DNA of 22,957 nt from JAFARZ01 sp035651595 (GTDB lineage Bacteria; Actinomycetota; Actinomycetes; Streptosporangiales; Streptosporangiaceae): positions 1 through 22,957 of the forward strand of contig DASRFJ010000248.1 in NCBI GenBank assembly GCA_035651595.1. The letters are read 5' to 3'. Below are positions 21,454-22,957 of the stretch, piece after piece (position 1 is the first letter of the stretch; the number at the start of each line of letters is the position of its first letter). Below the pieces are notes generated by a model. The model did not search any database, was not told the origin of the DNA, and saw only the letters and a list, made by a program, of their open reading frames with translations. A program made the position numbers and the translations under genes.

Positions 21454-22265
21454 GACTCACGCTCCCCAATAGCGGGGAAATTCTTTCCCCCGCGACCCTC
21501 CGATCTATCCCGAACGGCCAGGGGTTGCTCCTCCACGACCCGTGCGTTGATCGCGCGGCTGACGGACTCCGGCGACGTGCTCCCGTCCGGCAGCAGCGCG
21601 GGCCGGTCCACTGCGTCGTGCAGTGCGTATACCCCGGGCGGCGGTTCGGGCGCTAGATTTCCACTAGCCAGCCGCTTCGCGGCTAGGTCGCGCTGGGTGG
21701 CTTTAGGTGCGGTGCGCTCACGGTGCGCCAGCACCATCGCGCCGATCGCGGCGGTGATCAGCAGCGCGCCGGTCACTTCGAACGGGAACACGTACGTGGT
21801 GAAGACCAGCTGGGCGATCCCGGTCAGGTTGCCTGACCCGTTCAGCGTGTCGCTCTGTTTCACCGCCGGGCCGATGGCCGCGTGCCCGATGCCGAGCGCC
21901 AGGATCACGAAGAAGCCGATCGCGGCGAGGCCGGCGGCCAGCCGCTGCCCCTTGATCGTCTCGGTGATCGAGTCCGACGAGCTGATCCCGATCAGCATCA
22001 GCACGAACAGGAACAGCATCAGCACCGCGCCGGTGTACACGATGATCTGCACGAACGCCAGGAACGGCGCGCCCTGCATCGCGTACATCGTGGCCAGCGA
22101 CAGCATCACCACGGCCAGCATCAGCGCGCAGTGCACCGCCCGCCGGACCAGGATCATGCCGAGCGCGGCGCCGACCGCGAGTATCGCCAGGATCCAGAAC
22201 AAGGTCTCCCGGGTGATGGCGTCCGTATTGGTCCCGCCACCGCCAGCGGCGAGCAGATGACTCAC
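21450..22265 (-). CDS. nuoJ: NADH-quinone oxidoreductase subunit J
   Basis: The 271-residue subunit is a five-helix membrane protein of complex I. Residues about 15-200 are the conserved part, including LAFVQIIVYTGAVLMLFLFV, the unusual pi-bulge helix of NuoJ, and TTYVFPFEVTGALLITAAIGA. After HRERTAPKA comes a hydrophilic tail of about 70 residues, ending RSEGRGGKNFPAIGERES, which is encoded through a G-tract hairpin (21472-21493). Tails are common in actinomycete NuoJ but their sequence is not conserved. The GTG start at 22265 overlaps the nuoI stop by 4 nt; a frame opening further upstream at 22706 would run across most of nuoI and is not real coding. Confidence 0.94.
   Translation of the reverse strand: MSHLLAAGGGGTNTDAITRETLFWILAILAVGAALGMILVRRAVHCALMLAVVMLSLATMYAMQGAPFLAFVQIIVYTGAVLMLFLFVLMLIGISSSDSITETIKGQRLAAGLAAIGFFVILALGIGHAAIGPAVKQSDTLNGSGNLTGIAQLVFTTYVFPFEVTGALLITAAIGAMVLAHRERTAPKATQRDLAAKRLASGNLAPEPPPGVYALHDAVDRPALLPDGSTSPESVSRAINARVVEEQPLAVRDRSEGRGGKNFPAIGERES
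21472..21493. repeat. G-tract hairpin inside the nuoJ 3' end
   Basis: GCGGGGAAA (21472-21480) pairs with TTTCCCCCGC (21484-21493) with one bulged C and a 3-nt loop. It is translated into the NuoJ tail and lies just before the nuoJ/nuoK junction, as the nuoM hairpin does before nuoN. Confidence 0.6.
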
Positions 22266-22882
22266 TGGGCTGCCTCCTCCTCGCTGGAGACCTCCGCCAG
22301 CACGGCGGGTCCGGCCGGGCTGTCCGGACCGCCCATGCCCGGACCGCCCATCCCGGGTGCGCGCGCCGAGGCGACGATGCCCGCGGCGCCGAGCCGGTAG
22401 TAATCCTTCTCGTCGTCGCCGAGCCGCATCGGATGCGGCGGCGCCTCCATGTCCTCGTGCAGCGGTGCGAGCAGCTGCTCCTTGGTCCAGATCAGGTTCT
22501 CCCGGCTGTCGTCCGCGATCTCGTACTCGTTGGTCATGGTGAGCGCGCGGGTCGGACAGGCCTCGATGCACATCCCGCACAGGATGCAGCGCAGGTAGTT
22601 GATCTGATAGACGCGCCCGTACCGTTCGCCGGGTGAATACCTGGCCTCCTCGGTGTTGCTCGCGCCCTCCACGTAGATCGCGTCGGCCGGGCAGGCCCAG
22701 GCGCACAACTCACAGCCGATGCACTTCTCCAAACCGTCGGCGTAACGGTTGAGCTGGTGGCGGCCGTGATAGCGCGGCGCCACCGGGCCGGGTTCCTCGG
22801 GATACTCCTCGGTGACCGGCTTTCTGAACATCGTCCCGAAGGTGACGCCGAATCCGGCGAGGGAGCTGAGGAATTTAGCCAT
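22262..22882 (-). CDS. nuoI: NADH-quinone oxidoreductase subunit I (two 4Fe-4S clusters)
   Basis: The 206-residue peripheral subunit carries the two [4Fe-4S] clusters (N6a and N6b) that lead electrons towards NuoB. The ligands are in CIGCELCAWACP and CILCGMCIEACP, about 40 residues apart. The N-terminal KFLSSLAGFGVTFGTMFRKP is the amphipathic membrane-contact helix and RYHGRHQLNRY the conserved lead-in. A C-terminal extension of about 50 residues, including a duplicated GMGGPGMGGP, is Gly/Pro/Ala-rich and variable in actinomycetes. The ATG at 22882 follows AGGAGG by 7 nt and overlaps the nuoH stop by 8 nt. Confidence 0.96.
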   Translation of the reverse strand: MAKFLSSLAGFGVTFGTMFRKPVTEEYPEEPGPVAPRYHGRHQLNRYADGLEKCIGCELCAWACPADAIYVEGASNTEEARYSPGERYGRVYQINYLRCILCGMCIEACPTRALTMTNEYEIADDSRENLIWTKEQLLAPLHEDMEAPPHPMRLGDDEKDYYRLGAAGIVASARAPGMGGPGMGGPDSPAGPAVLAEVSSEEEAAQ

Positions 22883-22957
22883 TAGCGGCCTCCTTGGTCA
22901 CCGGAACCAGCGACTGGCCCGGCAGTGGCGGCGTGGGGAAGGCCGGCTCGGAGGGCC
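22875..22957 (-). CDS. nuoH: NADH-quinone oxidoreductase subunit H (C-terminal end only)
   Basis: Only the last 27 codons lie in the window; the gene continues beyond the right edge. The frame reads FPTPPLPGQSLVPVTKEAAN plus Gly and TAA. The proline-rich PxPPLPGQ tail is typical of actinomycete NuoH, the membrane subunit that helps form the quinone site. Its stop overlaps the nuoI start by 8 nt, consistent with the nuoH-I-J order of the operon. Confidence 0.75.
   Translation of the reverse strand, partial: PSEPAFPTPPLPGQSLVPVTKEAANG

Noticed and set aside
19552..22260. Very long plus-strand frame opposite nuoL/nuoK/nuoJ (about 900 codons)
   Set aside because: The frame is Arg/His/Asp/Gln-rich and antisense to three strongly conserved nuo genes, so it is a shadow.

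Overview
The window is high-GC DNA from an actinomycete (class Actinomycetia). GTG starts are frequent, reading frames overlap by 4 nt (GTGA or ATGA), and the core genes are a 14-subunit-type NADH dehydrogenase operon, korAB, a long-chain polyprenyl diphosphate synthase, msrA, yajQ and tRNA-Tyr. The accessory genes are also of actinomycete type: a DUF2637 protein, an EspR-like regulator, a DUF6907-like protein, and an AICE-style xis-int pair. I cannot name a genus.

Layout. Positions 1-748 hold hairpins and no convincing gene. Positions 749-4510 hold a tight co-directional set: an ECF-like sigma factor, a STAND (NB-ARC-like) NTPase with C-terminal TPRs, and an AAC(3)-fold acetyltransferase. 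Positions 4511-5237 are mostly non-coding. Positions 5238-9087 carry the visible part of an integrative element: DUF6907-like protein, EspR-like regulator, DUF2637 membrane protein, excisionase and tyrosine integrase. It abuts the 3' end of tRNA-Tyr (9087-9168, minus strand). Its other end is not recognisable, so the sigma/STAND/acetyltransferase set may be cargo of the element or may lie outside it.

Right of the tRNA is chromosomal core: yajQ, then korA-korB (2-oxoacid:ferredoxin oxidoreductase), all on the plus strand. Convergent to these, on the minus strand, the order of transcription is nuoH (C-terminal end only), nuoI, nuoJ, nuoK, nuoL, nuoM, nuoN, a polyprenyl synthase and msrA. The nuo products form the membrane arm of complex I plus its NuoI electron-transfer subunit. 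The prenyl synthase probably makes the side chain of the menaquinone that complex I reduces.

The core genes are unusual in carrying short GC-rich repeats and G-tract hairpins, both in spacers and inside coding sequence. These create a low-complexity insertion in NuoL, tails on NuoM and NuoJ, and a 56-residue basic/serine/proline tail on the prenyl synthase. The most interesting candidate for an undescribed system is the sigma-STAND-acetyltransferase cassette at 749-4510.
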